Shown: positions 16,303 to 26,178, counted from the first letter of the stretch. The stretch: 64,000 nt of DNA from Bhargavaea ginsengi (GCF_900109165.1 NZ_FNZF01000008.1:1-64000), one strand, 5' to 3'. Notes: generated by a model from the sequence alone, not told the origin. Numbers and translations: made by a program.

Positions 16303-18741
16303 GTGGAAGAATATTTAAAAGAATTGCGTGACCGGCTTCTCTCGTTCATGCGCGAAGACAGCTACAAACCGCTGACCGTACAGGAGATCCAGGAGGAACT
16401 GGAACTGACGGATGCAGGGGAATTCAAGGAACTGGTGAAAGTACTCGTCGAACTTGAGGAAAAGGGAGACGTGATCCGCTCACGTTCTGACCGCTACGGT
16501 GTTCCGGAGCGGATGGACATCATTCGCGGCCGCTTTATCGGCCATGCCAAAGGGTTCGGGTTCGTCGTGCCTGAAGAAGAGGGAATGGATGATATTTTCA
16601 TCCCTCCGAATGAGACAAACACAGCGATGAACGGCGACACCGTCCTGATCAAGATCCTGAAAGAAACAGGAGGCGACCGTCAGGAAGGTTCCGTCATCCG
16701 GATTGCGGAACGCAAAAACACGAAAGTCGTCGGGACATTCCAGGCGCACAAAGGCTTCGGTTTTGTCATTGCGGATGATAAGAAATTGCCGATGGACGTA
16801 TTTGTATCCAAGGAAAACACGCTTGGTGCTGTCGACGGGCACAAAGTCGTCGTCGAAATCACCGAATGGCCGAGTGAGCGCAAGTCGGCCGAAGGAATCA
16901 TCGTCCAGGTGCTCGGACACAAAAACGATCCGGGTGTCGATATCCTCTCGATCATCTATAAATATGGTATCGAGATCGAGTTCCCTGATGAAGTCATCGA
17001 GCACGCCAACCGGGTTCCTGACGAAATCCGTGAGCAGGACCTGTTTAAGCGCCGGGATCTCCGGGGCGAACAGATTGTCACAATCGATGGCGCAGAAGCC
17101 AAGGACCTTGACGATGCCGTCACGGTTACAAAGAACGACGACGGCACCTATAAGCTCGGCGTCCATATTGCGGACGTCAGCTATTATGTGACGGAAGGTT
17201 CCGCGATCGATGATGAAGCCCGTGAGCGGGGAACGAGTGTCTACCTGACGGACCGGGTTATCCCGATGATCCCTCACCGCCTATCTAACGGTATCTGCTC
17301 ACTGAACCCCCATGTTGACCGTCTCACACTCAGCTGCGAGATGACCATCGACAGCAAGGGTAAAGTCGTTTCTCATGAGATTTTCCAGAGCGTCATCCGT
17401 ACTGTTGAGCGGATGACATATACCGATGTGTATAAAATCGTAGAAGAAAAAGATGTGGAGCTCCGTTCACGCTATGAGCCGCTTGTCCCGATGTTCGAGC
17501 ATATGGCGGAACTCGCTGCCATCCTGCGACAGCGCCGTTTCGACCGCGGAGCGATCGACTTCGACTTCAAGGAATCCAAGATCATTGTTGATGAAGAAGG
17601 CTGGCCGACGGACGTTGTCGTACGCGAGCGAACGGTTGCGGAAAAACTGATCGAAGAGTTCATGCTAGTCGCGAACGAGACGGTAGCCGAGCATTTCCAC
17701 TGGCTCCGGGTTCCGTTCATCTACAGGATTCACGAAGATCCGAAATCCGAGAAACTGGAGCGGTTCTTCGAGTTCATCACGAACTTCGGTCTGCTTGTGC
17801 GCGGGACGTCGAACAAAGTGCACCCGAGGGCACTCCAGGAAATCCTCGAATCGATCTCCGGGGAACCGGAGGAGCCGGTCGTCTCTACAATGCTCCTCCG
17901 TTCGATGCAGCAGGCGAGGTACTCCGAGCTGAGCCTCGGCCACTTCGGCCTCTCCAGCGAGTTCTACACGCACTTCACATCGCCAATTCGGCGGTATCCT
18001 GACCTTCTCGTCCACCGGCTGATCCGCACATATCTCATCGAGGCGGACACTTCGCCGGCTACGGTCGCGAAGTGGAAAGGCGAAGTTCCTGAAATCGCGG
18101 AGCACTCGTCCGACATGGAGCGCCGTGCTGTCGATGCGGAGCGGGATACGGAAGCGCTCAAGAAGGCACAGTTCATGGTAGACAAAGTCGGCGAAGAGTT
18201 TGAAGGCATCATTTCGTCGGTCACGAACTTTGGCCTGTTTGTGGAACTGGAAAACACTATTGAGGGGCTTGTCCATGTCTCTTACATGACCGATGACTAT
18301 TACTGGTTCGATGATCGCAATCTGATGATGGTTGGGGAGCATACGGCCAAGCAGTTCCGGATCGGCGACAAAGTGAAAGTCCGTGTCATTTCCGTCAAGC
18401 CCGAAGAGTCGGCGATCGACTTTGAGCTGGCGGATATGGACAGCACCAATGCGCCGGTTCGCCGGACACGCAAAGACAGCCCGAAGGTCATCCGGACAAA
18501 GGGTGATACAAGAGGCGGCGACAAAGGCCGTGGAGAAGGCAACCGCGGCGGCAGCGGCGGGCGAAGCTCCGGGGGCAACCGCGGAGGCGGAAGGAGCGGC
18601 GGCGGACGCAGCGGCGGTGGCCGTGGCGGTAACCGTGGCGGCGGTTCCGGCAGACCTTCCGGACAAGGAAGTTCCGGCGGCAACCGTTCCCGTGGCGGCG
18701 GACGCGGAAATTCTCCGCGAGGCGGCAACCCGAAGAAATAA
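16303..18741 (+). CDS. rnr: ribonuclease R with RGG-type tail
   Basis: An 812-residue 3'-5' exoribonuclease that degrades structured RNA and works with SmpB-tmRNA in trans-translation quality control. GTG start behind AGGAGGG. Order: winged-helix region (residues 1-70), two cold-shock OB folds (70-220), RNB catalytic domain with [13 protein letters not shown] (near 260-273, Asp ligands), and S1 domain (near 625-710). The last ~80 residues are an unusual tail of Gly, Arg, Ser and Asn with many RGG/SGG units instead of the short Lys-rich tail of B. subtilis RNase R. smpB and ssrA follow. Confidence 0.96.
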   Translation: MEEYLKELRDRLLSFMREDSYKPLTVQEIQEELELTDAGEFKELVKVLVELEEKGDVIRSRSDRYGVPERMDIIRGRFIGHAKGFGFVVPEEEGMDDIFIPPNETNTAMNGDTVLIKILKETGGDRQEGSVIRIAERKNTKVVGTFQAHKGFGFVIADDKKLPMDVFVSKENTLGAVDGHKVVVEITEWPSERKSAEGIIVQVLGHKNDPGVDILSIIYKYGIEIEFPDEVIEHANRVPDEIREQDLFKRRDLRGEQIVTIDGAEAKDLDDAVTVTKNDDGTYKLGVHIADVSYYVTEGSAIDDEARERGTSVYLTDRVIPMIPHRLSNGICSLNPHVDRLTLSCEMTIDSKGKVVSHEIFQSVIRTVERMTYTDVYKIVEEKDVELRSRYEPLVPMFEHMAELAAILRQRRFDRGAIDFDFKESKIIVDEEGWPTDVVVRERTVAEKLIEEFMLVANETVAEHFHWLRVPFIYRIHEDPKSEKLERFFEFITNFGLLVRGTSNKVHPRALQEILESISGEPEEPVVSTMLLRSMQQARYSELSLGHFGLSSEFYTHFTSPIRRYPDLLVHRLIRTYLIEADTSPATVAKWKGEVPEIAEHSSDMERRAVDAERDTEALKKAQFMVDKVGEEFEGIISSVTNFGLFVELENTIEGLVHVSYMTDDYYWFDDRNLMMVGEHTAKQFRIGDKVKVRVISVKPEESAIDFELADMDSTNAPVRRTRKDSPKVIRTKGDTRGGDKGRGEGNRGGSGGRSSGGNRGGGRSGGGRSGGGRGGNRGGGSGRPSGQGSSGGNRSRGGGRGNSPRGGNPKK

Positions 18742-18817
18742 CTTGAACCGAATCAATAAACCATGACACCGGACGGCATCTTGCCGTCCCGTTGTCCGTT
18801 ATAGAGGGGGAAACACC

Positions 18818-19288
18818 ATGGCGAAGGGAAACGACCAGCGTGTCCTCGCACAAAACAAGAAAGCCGGGCACGATTACTTTATTGAAGAAACGATTGAAGC
18901 GGGAATTGTCCTACAGGGTACGGAAATCAAGTCCATCCGGAACGGCAAGGTCCAGCTGCGCGATGCCTTTATCCGCATCAGGAATAATGAGGCGTGGATT
19001 TCCAACATGCACGTAAGCCCCTATGAACAGGGAAACCGATTCAACCACGATCCGCTGCGAGCACGGAAACTGCTGCTTCATAAAAAGCAGATCAATCAGC
19101 TGCTGGGTAAGACAAAGGAAGAGGGGTTCTCGATCATCCCGCTTAAAATGTACGTCAAGAATGGCTATGCCAAAGTCCTGATCGGGGTCGCGAAAGGTAA
19201 GAAAAAGTATGATAAGCGGGAAGACCTGAAGAAAAAAGAACACAAGCGCGAGATGGAGCGGGCATTCAAGGCAAAGCAGCAATATTGA
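18818..19288 (+). CDS. smpB: SsrA-binding protein SmpB
   Basis: A 156-residue protein that binds the tRNA-like domain of tmRNA and delivers it to stalled ribosomes. Motifs: [15 protein letters not shown] at the start, GTEIKSIR, the core [18 protein letters not shown], and the basic carboxyl tail ([20 protein letters not shown]) that enters the mRNA channel. ATG at 18818 behind GAGGGGG. It lies 140 bp upstream of its RNA partner. Confidence 0.97.
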   Translation: MAKGNDQRVLAQNKKAGHDYFIEETIEAGIVLQGTEIKSIRNGKVQLRDAFIRIRNNEAWISNMHVSPYEQGNRFNHDPLRARKLLLHKKQINQLLGKTKEEGFSIIPLKMYVKNGYAKVLIGVAKGKKKYDKREDLKKKEHKREMERAFKAKQQY

Positions 19289-19334
19289 ATGCGCATCGCC
19301 TGCGAGCGGAGAAGCAGTACTGAATGCCCTTCGC

Positions 19335-19363
19335 TTGCAAGACGGCGCGATATATCCTATAAT
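19335..19363 (+). promoter_or_regulatory. sigma-A promoter of ssrA
   Basis: TTGCAA (19335-19340), a 17-bp spacer and TATAAT (19358-19363). It would give a leader of about 60 bases before the mature tmRNA 5' end. Within that leader is a perfect 16-bp palindrome (19398-19413). Confidence 0.8.
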
Positions 19364-19429
19364 GAGGTCACAGATTGCCAGTGTAATGAGCTTCAGTGAT
19401 CCTGATCAGGATCTCCATTCTTCCCATAC

Positions 19430-19787
19430 GGGGACGTTTTGGATTCGACAGGGATGGTCTGAGCTCCGGTTGCGCGTCGGAGGGTCGGCTCCGTATCAAC
19501 GACATTTAACAACAACTGGCAAAACTAACAACAACCTCGCTTTCGCAGCGTAAGCTGCTGAAACGGTCCTTCGGTTCCATCGCCCATGTGGCATCGCGGG
19601 ACTCACTTATCAGTGGGCTACGACGTCTGTCCGCCGCCTGAGGACGACGTAAGAGATTTACAGGATAGCGCGCAGGACGCCTGCTGACCGGCAGAATGCC
19701 GCGCGAAACTTAATTGATCAGCTACACGCGTAGAAGCCGGAGTGTTGGAGTCTCTGGACGCGGGTTCAAATCCCGCCGTCTCCACCA
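19430..19787 (+). ncRNA. ssrA: transfer-messenger RNA (tmRNA)
   Basis: The 5' end GGGGACGTTTTGGATTCGAC and the 3' end with TTCAAATCC and CTCCACCA form the tRNA-Ala-like domain. The tag frame is visible at about 19515-19553: (T)GKTNNNLAFAA then TAA. This is shorter than the B. subtilis tag and ends in -FAA rather than -LAA. Genomic CCA is present. Length is about 358 nt, as expected. The tag's exact resume codon is inferred by alignment with the B. subtilis tag start GKTN. Confidence 0.96.
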
Positions 19788-19820
19788 TACATATCAATGG
19801 TGGCTACCCATACGAACGAT

Positions 19821-19851
19821 CAAAGCCCCCTCATTTCTGAGGGGGCTTTGT
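19821..19851. terminator. bidirectional terminator between ssrA and the collagen-like gene
   Basis: AAAGCCCCCTCA, TTTC, TGAGGGGGCTTT: a 12-bp perfect stem with A and T flanks serving converging genes. Confidence 0.85.
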
Positions 19852-19866
19852 CATGCATAGAGACGG

Positions 19867-20283
19867 TCAGCGGCTGCAGGAGAATGAACGGATTTCGTTC
19901 AGGTCAATTCCGAAATATTCCCATCTCCGCTGTCTCGATCTCCATCGGTAACCGGCAACCGATCGTCGTCCGACAAAGGTCGGAAAGAACCAGAAACGCT
20001 GTCCGTTGGTGAGCCGTACATCCGTCACGCGGTTTAGACATCTGCGGATCGCACCGGGGTCAACTGCATACGGCGCGATAGGAGGCTGTCCGGGCGGTCC
20101 GGGTCGCCCCGGCCTGCCTGGTTGTCCAGGTCTTCCCGGTCTTCCAGGCTGTCCCGGGAACCCAGGTATCCCCGGGAACCCAGGAATTCCCGGGAATCCC
20201 GGTCCGCCGCGTCCTCCATCATCCCACGGCAGCCAATCCATCGGAGACTCCCACATGTCTCCTCCTCCGGGTCTGTTAACCAT
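19867..20283 (-). CDS. collagen-like protein with conserved aromatic C-terminal domain
   Basis: A 138-residue protein. The start at 20283 follows AAGGAGTG; upstream in-frame sequence to 20367 lacks a site. Residues 26-70 are a run of about 14 collagen-type Gly-X-Y triplets rich in Pro and Arg ([10 protein letters not shown]...). The carboxyl domain has [22 protein letters not shown] and [14 protein letters not shown], a pattern I associate with Bacillales spore-surface or inclusion proteins; this link is from memory. On the minus strand, CATAGGATA near 20311 resembles a sigma-K -10 element, but no matching -35 is clear. Likely a spore or surface protein; function unknown. Confidence 0.65.
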   Translation of the reverse strand: MVNRPGGGDMWESPMDWLPWDDGGRGGPGFPGIPGFPGIPGFPGQPGRPGRPGQPGRPGRPGPPGQPPIAPYAVDPGAIRRCLNRVTDVRLTNGQRFWFFPTFVGRRSVAGYRWRSRQRRWEYFGIDLNEIRSFSCSR

Positions 20284-20358
20284 GATTCCACTCCTTCCGG
20301 CAATCTTTCGTATCCTATGCACATGCCCGCATCGGAAACCGGGCTCTTCATACAGAAA

Positions 20359-20393
20359 CAGGGCCACCCCTCATTACGGGATGGCCCTGTTTT
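20359..20393. terminator. terminator downstream of the BCCT transporter
   Basis: CAGGGCCA(T/C)CCC ... GGG(G/A)TGGCCCTG forms a stem of about 11 bp with T-rich flanks on both strands. It lies directly after the minus-strand transporter stop. Confidence 0.7.
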
Positions 20394-20398
20394 CTATG

Positions 20399-21913
20399 TT
20401 AAGGTCGTCGTTTTTTCCATTCGTCTGATTTGGTTAACTTTTGGTGATCGCTCGACATCGCCTTAATCAGTGACACCATCATCAGCATCATGATGACGGA
20501 GAACGGCAAGGCAGCGATTATCAGTGAGTTCTGGAGAGCCGTCAGCCCGTTGGCATAAAGCAGGATGACCGCGATGGTTGCCTGCAGAACCCCCCATGTC
20601 AGCTTGACCGCATTGGAAGGGGTCAGTGAACCATAGGTCGTCTGCATCCCCAGCACGAATGTGGCCGAGTCGGCAGATGTGATAAAGAAGATGGAGACCA
20701 ACAAAATGGCGACAATGGACAGAATCCAGAACATCGGCAACTGTTCAAAGACCCCGAAGAGGGTTTCTTCCGTCAGAAGGCCTGTAAGGTCCGTACCGGA
20801 ATTCTGGACATCAGCTGCCGTTACGCCAAACACTGAGAACCAGAAGAAGCTTACGATTGTAGGAAGGAGCAAGACGCCTGTAAGGAATTCCCTGATTGTC
20901 CGGCCCCGTGAAACCCGGGCGATAAAGATGCCGACAAACGGCGACCAGGATATCCACCATGCCCAATAGAAAATGGTCCATCCATCAATCCATTCCCGCG
21001 CATCCGAATTAAGCGGTGCGGAACGGAAGCTCATTCGAGGCAGGTTCTGGAGATACGAACCGATCGAATCGGTAAACATATTCAGAATGAGCAGTGTCGG
21101 ACCCACAGCAAGAACCAGGCCCAGGAGAATCACTGCCAAAACCAAGTTTGTATTGGACAGGATTTTGATGCCTTTGCTGAGTCCCGACCAGGCAGAAATG
21201 GAGAACAGGATCGTGACGATGATGATGATGATCGTCTGGACACCAAGGCTGATCGGAATGTCCCACAGATAGGACAGCCCGCCGTTGATCTGGATAGCCC
21301 CAAAGCCGAGTGTCGTGGCCACACCGAAAACAGTCGCGAATACAGCCAGAACATCAATCAGCTTGCCAAGCGGCCCGTTCATACGTTCTTCACCGAAAAT
21401 TGGACGCAATGTGGAAGAAATCAGTCCGGGATAACCTCGACGGAACTGGAAGTAGGCCAGGGCCAATGCGACCACACCATAGACCGCCCATGCATGGATT
21501 CCCCAATGGAAGAAAGTGTAGCGCATCGATTCAATAAACGCTTCACGGGTTCCCGGTTCTTCTGTTGCGGGATCAATGGCGTAGTGGGACAGCGGCTCTG
21601 CGGCTCCCCAGAAAACAAGTCCGATTCCCATGCCGGCGGAAAACAGCATGGCAAACCAGCTGATAGTGGAAAATTCCGGGCGGTCTTCCGGCTTGCCCAG
21701 CCGCATCTTGCCAAGCGGGCTGACAATCATGGCAAGACAGAAAAGTACGATGATGGTGACGATCAGCAGATAGTACCATCCGAATGATGATGTAATGAAA
21801 GCAGTCATGGAGCTGGTGACCCGCTCGAAACTCTCCGGAGCAAGGGATCCATATCCGACTGCGAGGATTACAAGTGTTACTGCAATCCAAAAGACGCTGG
21901 ATACTTTTTTCAT
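20399..21913 (-). CDS. BCCT-family osmolyte transporter (OpuD/BetP type)
   Basis: A 504-residue betaine/carnitine/choline transporter family member, sodium-coupled in relatives, with about 12 membrane helices. Signature segments: [21 protein letters not shown] (shown in part) and the Trp-rich [20 protein letters not shown]. It has no long cytoplasmic sensor tail of the BetP kind. Start ATG at 21913 behind AGGAGGG. A sigma-B-like promoter lies about 200 bp upstream, so induction by osmotic or general stress is likely. Substrate is probably glycine betaine or a similar compatible solute; not decidable from sequence. Confidence 0.9.
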   Translation of the reverse strand: MKKVSSVFWIAVTLVILAVGYGSLAPESFERVTSSMTAFITSSFGWYYLLIVTIIVLFCLAMIVSPLGKMRLGKPEDRPEFSTISWFAMLFSAGMGIGLVFWGAAEPLSHYAIDPATEEPGTREAFIESMRYTFFHWGIHAWAVYGVVALALAYFQFRRGYPGLISSTLRPIFGEERMNGPLGKLIDVLAVFATVFGVATTLGFGAIQINGGLSYLWDIPISLGVQTIIIIIVTILFSISAWSGLSKGIKILSNTNLVLAVILLGLVLAVGPTLLILNMFTDSIGSYLQNLPRMSFRSAPLNSDAREWIDGWTIFYWAWWISWSPFVGIFIARVSRGRTIREFLTGVLLLPTIVSFFWFSVFGVTAADVQNSGTDLTGLLTEETLFGVFEQLPMFWILSIVAILLVSIFFITSADSATFVLGMQTTYGSLTPSNAVKLTWGVLQATIAVILLYANGLTALQNSLIIAALPFSVIMMLMMVSLIKAMSSDHQKLTKSDEWKKRRP

Positions 21914-22113
21914 CTTATCCCTCCTATATGAATCGTTTTACGATAAGGACACACAGTGACAGACCTTAACGCATTTTTCCGGGGCCTGTCAAGGAAATGG
22001 CTGCATGTCGCTCCTGTCCCATTAGCTTGCACCATGGTTAAGAGACGGAAACCAAAAGAATAAAAAACGTTTATGGGAGTGTGCCCTTTTTCTTGTTAGT
22101 GCATCGTTTTCCA

Positions 22114-22138
22114 ATACCCTAAATCAGTGTGTTAAAAC
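22114..22138 (-). promoter_or_regulatory. sigma-B-type promoter for the BCCT transporter
   Basis: Read on the minus strand: GTTTTAA (22138-22132), a 12-bp spacer and GGGTAT (22119-22114), a perfect -10 and near-perfect -35 for the general-stress sigma factor. It faces the osmolyte transporter. Confidence 0.6.
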
Positions 22139-22203
22139 GATTGTTTCCTTTTGTCAGGTAAATGGATGTCTTATTAATTGGGCAGGAAAAGCCTGCTGTT
22201 TTG

Positions 22204-22217
22204 TGAAAACGCTTTCT
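22204..22217 (+). promoter_or_regulatory. cre site (CcpA) upstream of hutH
   Basis: TGAAAACGCTTTCT matches the consensus TGWAANCGNTNWCA at all but the last position. It lies 37 bp before the hutH start. Carbon catabolite repression of histidine use by CcpA is known in B. subtilis. Confidence 0.75.
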
Positions 22218-22253
22218 TTTTTCGCTAAGATAAAGGTAGAAGGGGTGGAAGCG

Positions 22254-23777
22254 ATGATTACACTGACCGGAAGCGGGCTGACCCTCGGTGATCTGAAACG
22301 GATTGTTACCGGCAGTGAACAGGTGACTCTCTGTCCGGAGGCGCTTCAGAACGTAAAGAAAAGCCGTCAGGCGGTGGAACGGATCATATCAGAAGGGCGG
22401 ACGGTCTACGGCATCAACACGGGATTCGGCAAATTCAGCGATGTAAAGATTTACGCCGATGACACGGAAACACTTCAGCTTCATCTCATTCGTTCCCATG
22501 CATGCGGTCTGGGTAAGCCGTTTTCTGAGGAGGTATCCCGGGCGATGGCTGTTCTACGGCTGAATGCGCTCCTGAAAGGACACTCGGGCGTCCGTCCGGT
22601 TGTGCTCGAGCGGCTGCGGGATATGGTGAATTTCGGAATCAATGCCGTCATCCCGAGTCAGGGCTCGCTTGGTGCATCAGGCGATCTCGCACCGCTCGCG
22701 CATCTGGCGCTTGTTCTCATAGGAGAGGGGGAAGTCTTTCAGGACGGGAAACCCGTGCCGGCAGAACGGGTGTGGAAAAGCAGAGGCATCCGTCCTGTCC
22801 GCCTACAGGCAAAAGAGGGCCTTGCTCTGATCAACGGGACACAGGCAATGACGGCCTGCGGCGCACTTGCTTTTCTGGAAGCCGAGCAGCTCGCGATTCA
22901 GTCGGAGTGGATTGCGGGGATGACCATCGAAGCACTCAGGGGAATTACGGATGCATTCCATCCGGCGATCCATGAGGCAAGGGGATATCCGGAACAGGCA
23001 GCGGTTGCTGAACGGATGAGATACTGGCTGAAGGGCAGCCGGCTCACCACGCGGCAGGGAGAACTGCGGGTACAGGATGCGTATTCGATCCGTTGCATCC
23101 CCCAGGTGCACGGTGCGACCTGGCAGGTGTTGGGCTATGTAAGGGAAAAGCTCGAGGTCGAACTCAATGCGGCAACGGACAATCCGCTGATATTTGACGG
23201 CGGGGGCACTGTGGTTTCAGGAGGGAATTTTCACGGTCAGCCGATTGCATTTGCAATGGATTTTTTGAAGATCGGTATGTCTGAGCTCGCAAATATCTCT
23301 GAGCGGCGGACTGAGCGCCTTGTCAATCCTCAGCTTAATGCAGGACTGCCGCCGTTCCTCAGCCCGGAACCGGGACTCCAGTCGGGTGCGATGATCCTTC
23401 AGTATGCGGCGGCCAGTATCGTATCCGAAAATAAGACGCTGGCCCATCCCGCATCTGTAGATTCCATCCCGTCTTCAGCCAACCAGGAAGACCATGTGAG
23501 TATGGGCGCGACTGCTGCGAGGCATGCCGCGCGGATTGTCGGTAACGTGCGGCGGGTGCTGGCCGTGGAAGCCTTTTGCGCTTTCCAGGCATGCGCCATC
23601 CGCGGGGAGGGAGAGATGGCCCCTGCACTGCGCCGGAAGTGGGACGCTCTGTACGAAATCATCCCCCCACTTAAGGAAGACCGGGTGTTTAGCAGGGACA
23701 TTGCCAAGTTGGAGCAATGGCTGCTGGAGGAAGCCGGGGGCCGGGGCCTGACTTCCGACACAGAGACCGGTTCTTGA
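22254..23777 (+). CDS. hutH: histidine ammonia-lyase
   Basis: A 507-residue lyase that deaminates histidine to urocanate. The Ala-Ser-Gly triad that forms the MIO cofactor is in [14 protein letters not shown] (about residues 141-143). Other motifs: [21 protein letters not shown], and [15 protein letters not shown]. The start at 22254 follows AAGGGGTGG; a longer frame from GTG at 22203 would run through the cre site. hutU, hutI and hutG do not follow, which is unusual since the pathway genes normally form one operon. CcpA control is indicated by the cre site. Confidence 0.95.
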   Translation: MITLTGSGLTLGDLKRIVTGSEQVTLCPEALQNVKKSRQAVERIISEGRTVYGINTGFGKFSDVKIYADDTETLQLHLIRSHACGLGKPFSEEVSRAMAVLRLNALLKGHSGVRPVVLERLRDMVNFGINAVIPSQGSLGASGDLAPLAHLALVLIGEGEVFQDGKPVPAERVWKSRGIRPVRLQAKEGLALINGTQAMTACGALAFLEAEQLAIQSEWIAGMTIEALRGITDAFHPAIHEARGYPEQAAVAERMRYWLKGSRLTTRQGELRVQDAYSIRCIPQVHGATWQVLGYVREKLEVELNAATDNPLIFDGGGTVVSGGNFHGQPIAFAMDFLKIGMSELANISERRTERLVNPQLNAGLPPFLSPEPGLQSGAMILQYAAASIVSENKTLAHPASVDSIPSSANQEDHVSMGATAARHAARIVGNVRRVLAVEAFCAFQACAIRGEGEMAPALRRKWDALYEIIPPLKEDRVFSRDIAKLEQWLLEEAGGRGLTSDTETGS

Positions 23778-23816
23778 GGTATGATGTAAGGAACGCAATG
23801 AGGAAAAGGTGATCGG

Positions 23817-24770
23817 ATGAATACGTTGGAGAAAATCGGTACAGTAAGCAACCAAGAGACGGGGCGGCCGCGGCTATTGCTTATTGACGGGATGGCCGTG
23901 CTGTTCAGGGCGTTTTTTGCGACATCGGTGCACGGGAGGTTCATGAGGAATGCGGAAGGGATCCCGACCAATGCGGTTCAGGGGTTTCTCGGCCATGCAC
24001 TGGCTGCGCAGTCGATGTTCAACCCGACCCACATCGCCGTCTGTTGGGACATGGGGGCCTATACGTTCCGGAATGATCTGTACGAAGGCTATAAGGCGAA
24101 CCGTCCGGAACCTCCCGAAGAGATGAAGCCGCAGTTTAACATGGGAAGGGAGTCCGCCTATCTGCTCGGCTGGAAAAGTTTCGGCATGAACGGCGTGGAG
24201 GCCGATGACCTGATCGGTTCGCTGATCACCCGTTGGAAAGATGAGGCGGATATCATGGTCATCACCGGCGACCGGGATTTGCTGCAGCTGCTCGCACCGG
24301 GCGTGCAGATTGCCTTCATGAAAAAAGGGCACACGGTGTTCGATATCTATTCAGACGAGCGCTTCCGTGAGGAGTACGGATTCGAGCCCGGGCAATTCGT
24401 GGATCTGAAGGCGTTCATGGGAGATTCCAGTGACGGATACCCCGGGGTAAAGGGCATCGGACCGAAAACCGCGACAGCGCTCATACTTGAACATGGATCG
24501 GTGGATGGCGTCCTGCAGCACCTGGACGACCTGAAACCGGCAGTCCGGAAGAAAATAACCGAACAGCAGGATATGCTGCATCTTTCGCGAGAGCTTGCAG
24601 AAATCGACTGCCATGTAGTGTTTGATGCCGATCTCGATGAGCTGAATGTACGGAATTACGGTCCGGAAACGGTTCATGCACTTGAAAAAGAAGGCTATAC
24701 AACCGCAGCCAAGCGGCTTCTGAACCTGTTTCCGGAATCCGGAGTACAGGAAGAGTGGCCGTTCGATTAA
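23817..24770 (+). CDS. 5'-3' exonuclease (YpcP-type, PolA amino-domain homolog)
   Basis: A 317-residue flap/5'-3' exonuclease related to the amino-terminal domain of DNA polymerase I. Metal-site motifs: LLLIDGMAVLFRAFFA at the start, AVCWDMG, GVEADDLIGSL, and VITGDRDLLQLL. The helix-three-turn-helix is at about residue 205 (SDGYPGVKGIGPKTA). In B. subtilis YpcP is a separate enzyme that removes RNA primers or processes replication intermediates. It follows hutH by 39 bp; co-transcription is possible but function is unrelated. Confidence 0.92.
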   Translation: MNTLEKIGTVSNQETGRPRLLLIDGMAVLFRAFFATSVHGRFMRNAEGIPTNAVQGFLGHALAAQSMFNPTHIAVCWDMGAYTFRNDLYEGYKANRPEPPEEMKPQFNMGRESAYLLGWKSFGMNGVEADDLIGSLITRWKDEADIMVITGDRDLLQLLAPGVQIAFMKKGHTVFDIYSDERFREEYGFEPGQFVDLKAFMGDSSDGYPGVKGIGPKTATALILEHGSVDGVLQHLDDLKPAVRKKITEQQDMLHLSRELAEIDCHVVFDADLDELNVRNYGPETVHALEKEGYTTAAKRLLNLFPESGVQEEWPFD

Positions 24771-24794
24771 CGAAGGTGACAGCGAACACGTTGA

Positions 24795-24827
24795 AAAGGC
24801 CGCCGCAGGTTTCTGCGGCGGCCTTTC
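24795..24827. terminator. bidirectional terminator between exonuclease and C39-like gene
   Basis: AAAGGCCGCCGCA, GGTTTC, TGCGGCGGCCTTT: a 13-bp stem between converging genes. Confidence 0.85.
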
Positions 24828-24832
24828 TGAAC

Positions 24833-25342
24833 TTATTGGACGGGTGTCATCCGGACAAACGTCAGGATCGGCCGGTTCCGGGCATAAGATACACGGCGGA
24901 TTCGGCTGGGGCGCCCGCGGCCTCCGTTATCATGGACAATCAGGACCGTGTCTCCGCCTTCCTCGGTATACCCGACGATAGGAACCCAATGGTAGGCGAA
25001 TTCATAGTTGCCGAACCACCGGAAAGAAAACCATTTATCGAATTTCGCCGCAACCGGACGTCCGGCCTTGATTTCTTCTTTGAGTTCCTCAAGCGAACAC
25101 CGGCTGACGATCCAGCCGCCTCCAAGCATTTTTGAGGCACCCTTGATAAATCGTCCTGCGGACAGGCCAAGGCGGGTACCGCCGAAGGAGCGGTACAGTT
25201 CAGAAACAGAGATTGGGCAGGCTCCCAGCAGATGGCCGATCATCGTGTACGCCGTCACCGGTCCGCATGCAGAGTTCCGTTGCGCCGGATCTATATCCGG
25301 ATCATATTGCGACTTTCCCCTGAACGATTCGATCAGTGCCAT
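24833..25342 (-). CDS. C39-like (papain-fold) peptidase
   Basis: A 169-residue protein of the peptidase C39-like group. The candidate nucleophile Cys26 is in RNSACGPVTAYTMIGHL and the His in FAYHWVPIVGY, followed by VHDNGG, where an Asp/Asn completes a triad. No ABC transporter fusion and no signal peptide, so it is not a classical bacteriocin processor. ATG at 25342 is chosen because GGAGGG lies six bases upstream. Substrate unknown; it may also be a pseudoenzyme. Confidence 0.7.
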   Translation of the reverse strand: MALIESFRGKSQYDPDIDPAQRNSACGPVTAYTMIGHLLGACPISVSELYRSFGGTRLGLSAGRFIKGASKMLGGGWIVSRCSLEELKEEIKAGRPVAAKFDKWFSFRWFGNYEFAYHWVPIVGYTEEGGDTVLIVHDNGGRGRPSRIRRVSYARNRPILTFVRMTPVQ

Positions 25343-25396
25343 GTCCATCCCTCCGCCGGAAATGATTTGCACCGATTATACCTCAACAGCGTGCAT

Positions 25397-25425
25397 ACAA
25401 AAAAGGAAGGCTCATTGCCTTCCTT
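25397..25425 (-). terminator. terminator after ydbP-like gene
   Basis: On the minus strand: AAGGAAGGC, AATGA, GCCTTCCTT followed by T residues. Confidence 0.75.
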
Positions 25426-25430
25426 AGGGG

Positions 25431-25751
25431 TCATGCATGGTAGCTGTCGAGGAACGTGGTCACCTGGTCGGGTGTTTTGGCGCTTGCGCTGTGAAGATGG
25501 GCCTTTTTCTCTCCATCCTTGAATACGAGAAGGCTTGGGATACCCATCACTTCATATTTGTCCGCGATTTCCGGAAGCGCGTCGCGGTCTACCTCGTACC
25601 AGGTGAACTGGCTGTACTTTTCTTCGATCGGCCCGATAAACATGTCCATCCGCCGGCAGTCCGGGCACCAGCTTGCATCAAATTTGATCAGAGACTGTTC
25701 CGGGTTTGTGATGACTTCGTTGAACTGTTCTGCTGTCGTGATTTTTTTCAT
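25431..25751 (-). CDS. ydbP: thioredoxin-like protein (YdbP family)
   Basis: A 106-residue thioredoxin-fold protein with WCPDC (Cys29, Cys32) and the cis-Pro segment MGIPSLLVFKDGEK. Sequence is very close in layout to B. subtilis YdbP. The start MKKITTAEQ at 25751 has GAGGGA upstream. A cytosolic disulfide reductase role is likely; the partner is not known. Single gene with its own terminator. Confidence 0.88.
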   Translation of the reverse strand: MKKITTAEQFNEVITNPEQSLIKFDASWCPDCRRMDMFIGPIEEKYSQFTWYEVDRDALPEIADKYEVMGIPSLLVFKDGEKKAHLHSASAKTPDQVTTFLDSYHA

Positions 25752-25812
25752 CTCTATCCCTCCCATACGGCTAGTGTACACTTTTCCGGCTGGTCAGGGA
25801 TAGCATCATGTT

Positions 25813-26178
25813 TCAGACAACAGGAGGCGGCGCCTCCCCGGATTTCTGGATTGCTTTATCAAAGTCCTCCCGTTTTGCTGGTTGGGGAGAGAGCCAGCCA
25901 TGCCTGGTGACCAGATCCCGGAGGTTGCGGCGATTCTTGTCTGAACTCTGTTTAAAACTGGCGAGCAGGGATGCCAGCTTGGTGCTGAACGCATGATTAT
26001 CCGCGTCCTGATAAGATCGGCACAGCGATTCTTCCATACTAAGCAAAAGAATCGCCATTTCACGGTCGTTTAGGGATCCATCATTTTTGTCTTGCTGTTT
26101 TTTGTCCTGCTGGCTTTCGTCTTGGGGTTTTGATGTCTCTTCAGTTTTGTCTTTTCCCTCGCCTGGGTTGTCCGTCAT
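25813..26178 (-). CDS. CotF-like spore coat family protein (tentative)
   Basis: A 121-residue protein. The first 35 residues are hydrophilic and low-complexity (Lys, Gln, Asp, Glu). The rest is helical: LNDREMAILLLSMEESLCRSY and LRDLVTRHGW recall the CotF/ferritin-like helical hairpin (a DRE-helix, an A-helix and a final RHGW). It overlaps the preceding gene by 4 bp, so the two are coupled. CotF-like proteins are spore coat components; that role here is inferred. Confidence 0.55.
   Translation of the reverse strand: MTDNPGEGKDKTEETSKPQDESQQDKKQQDKNDGSLNDREMAILLLSMEESLCRSYQDADNHAFSTKLASLLASFKQSSDKNRRNLRDLVTRHGWLSPQPAKREDFDKAIQKSGEAPPPVV

Larger units (their letters stand above)
21914..22253. 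other. divergent regulatory region between BCCT gene and hutH
   Basis: No gene is seen. It holds a sigma-B-like promoter facing left (22114-22138) and a catabolite-responsive element (22204-22217) near hutH facing right. No clear terminator or riboswitch fold was found. Confidence 0.6.

Noticed and set aside
17665-18756. A 363-codon open frame on the minus strand with an Ala-rich start
   Set aside because: Antisense of rnr; the Ala-rich start is the complement of the Gly/Arg-rich tail.
20006-20428. A plus-strand collagen-like frame
   Set aside because: Gly-Pro codon runs give collagen-like reading on both strands. The minus-strand frame has the ribosome site and a conserved aromatic domain; the plus one does not.
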